14,256 nucleotides of DNA from assembly GCA_050701115.1 (NCBI GenBank), contig JBOHER010000133.1:1-14256 (forward strand), given 5' to 3'. Position 1 is the stretch's first letter. Every line of letters begins with the position of its first letter. A model generated the notes under the pieces. That model was given only the letters and a program-made list of their open reading frames with translations. It was not told where the DNA came from and ran no database searches. Of the stretch, positions 14,066-14,256 are shown piece after piece. This stretch comes from JBOHER01 sp050701115 (GTDB taxonomy: Bacteria; Actinomycetota; Actinomycetes; Mycobacteriales; Pseudonocardiaceae). A program made the position numbers and the translations under genes.

Positions 14066-14256
14066 TCAGGCGGCGGGTCGGATGGGGTGGTGGGTGTGGT
14101 TGCGTCGGGGTCTTCGGTGCGGGTCGAGGAAGGCGGGTGGGAGGCATTCGGGGTGGCCGTCGGTGGCCATCCGGATTTCCCAGTCGGAGTGGTGGATGAG
14201 CCGGTGGTGCTCTGCGCAGAGCAAACACATGTTCGATAGGTCGCTGGGGCCTTGTT
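14066..14256 (-). CDS. HNH endonuclease, DUF222-type, C-terminal fragment only in window
   Basis: The 62 visible residues, read from the right edge toward the stop at 14068-14066, include GPSDLSNMCLLCAEHHRLIH and SDWEIRMATDGHPECLPP, then FLDPHRRPRRN. LLCAEHHRLIHH is the C-terminal part of an HNH nuclease fold (Cys-x2-His-His-x3-His), and the trailing DGHPE...PP...LDP.R.PRRN pattern is typical of the multicopy actinobacterial DUF222/HNH proteins (the 13E12 family in mycobacteria). The upstream half, including the DUF222 domain and the first Cys pair, is outside the window, so intactness cannot be judged. It converges on the FGE gene and is probably unrelated to the choline genes. Other members occur in repeated copies, so this edge may mark a variable boundary. 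Confidence 0.82.
   Translation of the reverse strand, partial: QGPSDLSNMCLLCAEHHRLIHHSDWEIRMATDGHPECLPPAFLDPHRRPRRNHTHHPIRPAA

Noticed and set aside
14004..14228. Minus-strand 74-codon frame starting MFALRRAPP at the right edge
   Set aside because: A different minus frame gives the HNH pattern LLCAEHHRLIHH and ends at 14066; the 74-codon frame is Pro/Arg-rich and motif-free, and crosses the terminator hairpin.
1..14256. CRISPR arrays, tRNA or rRNA genes, insertion sequences
   Set aside because: No regularly spaced repeats, cloverleaf-like segments, rRNA-like stretches, transposase motifs or paired terminal repeats were seen on either strand.

Overview
The window is high-GC DNA from an actinomycete. 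Evidence: coding regions at roughly 65-70% G+C, many GTG starts and 4-8 nt gene overlaps, an HNH protein of the actinobacterial DUF222 type at the right edge, and a sulfatase/FGE pair laid out like mycobacterial AtsA and its neighbour. A Pseudonocardiales-type genome is my best guess, but species cannot be read from the sequence.

Layout. (1) Positions 1-5565, minus strand, a tightly coupled operon read right to left: betaine-aldehyde dehydrogenase (betB), choline dehydrogenase (betA), a BCCT choline/betaine transporter (betT-like), then a Tat-exported alkaline-phosphatase-superfamily phosphodiesterase that runs off the left edge. Two of the three junctions are ATGA overlaps; the third has a 5-nt gap. 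(2) 5566-5727: control region between divergent transcription units, with a dyad over the likely betB -10 box. (3) 5728-7252, plus strand: a TetR-type and a LysR-type regulator. (4) 7253-7563: a 311-nt non-coding leader, visibly lower in G+C, with two perfect dyads, one fitting the LysR T-N11-A pattern. (5) 7564-10614: a quaternary-amine ABC importer (lipoprotein binding protein, ATPase with CBS domains, permease), all overlapping. (6) 10615-10695: short gap holding a 15-bp near-perfect hairpin. (7) 10696-14002: a long type I sulfatase without signal peptide overlapping a formylglycine-generating enzyme (FGE). (8) 14025-14047: GC-rich hairpin terminator between convergent genes. (9) 14066-14256, minus strand: the C-terminal end of an HNH endonuclease.

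How they may work together. The genes read as a choline-acquisition and choline-to-glycine-betaine island. The exported phosphodiesterase could release choline or phosphocholine outside the membrane. The BCCT carrier and the ABC system import choline or related quaternary amines. BetA and BetB oxidise choline to glycine betaine. The sulfatase and its activating FGE appear cytosolic and sit directly after the importer. The simplest untested explanation is that a sulfated amine such as choline-O-sulfate is imported and desulfated inside the cell, with an AtsA-type sulfatase in the place usually taken by the shorter BetC choline sulfatase. Enzyme family assignments are strong; substrate assignments for the phosphodiesterase, importer and sulfatase are inference from motifs and neighbourhood.
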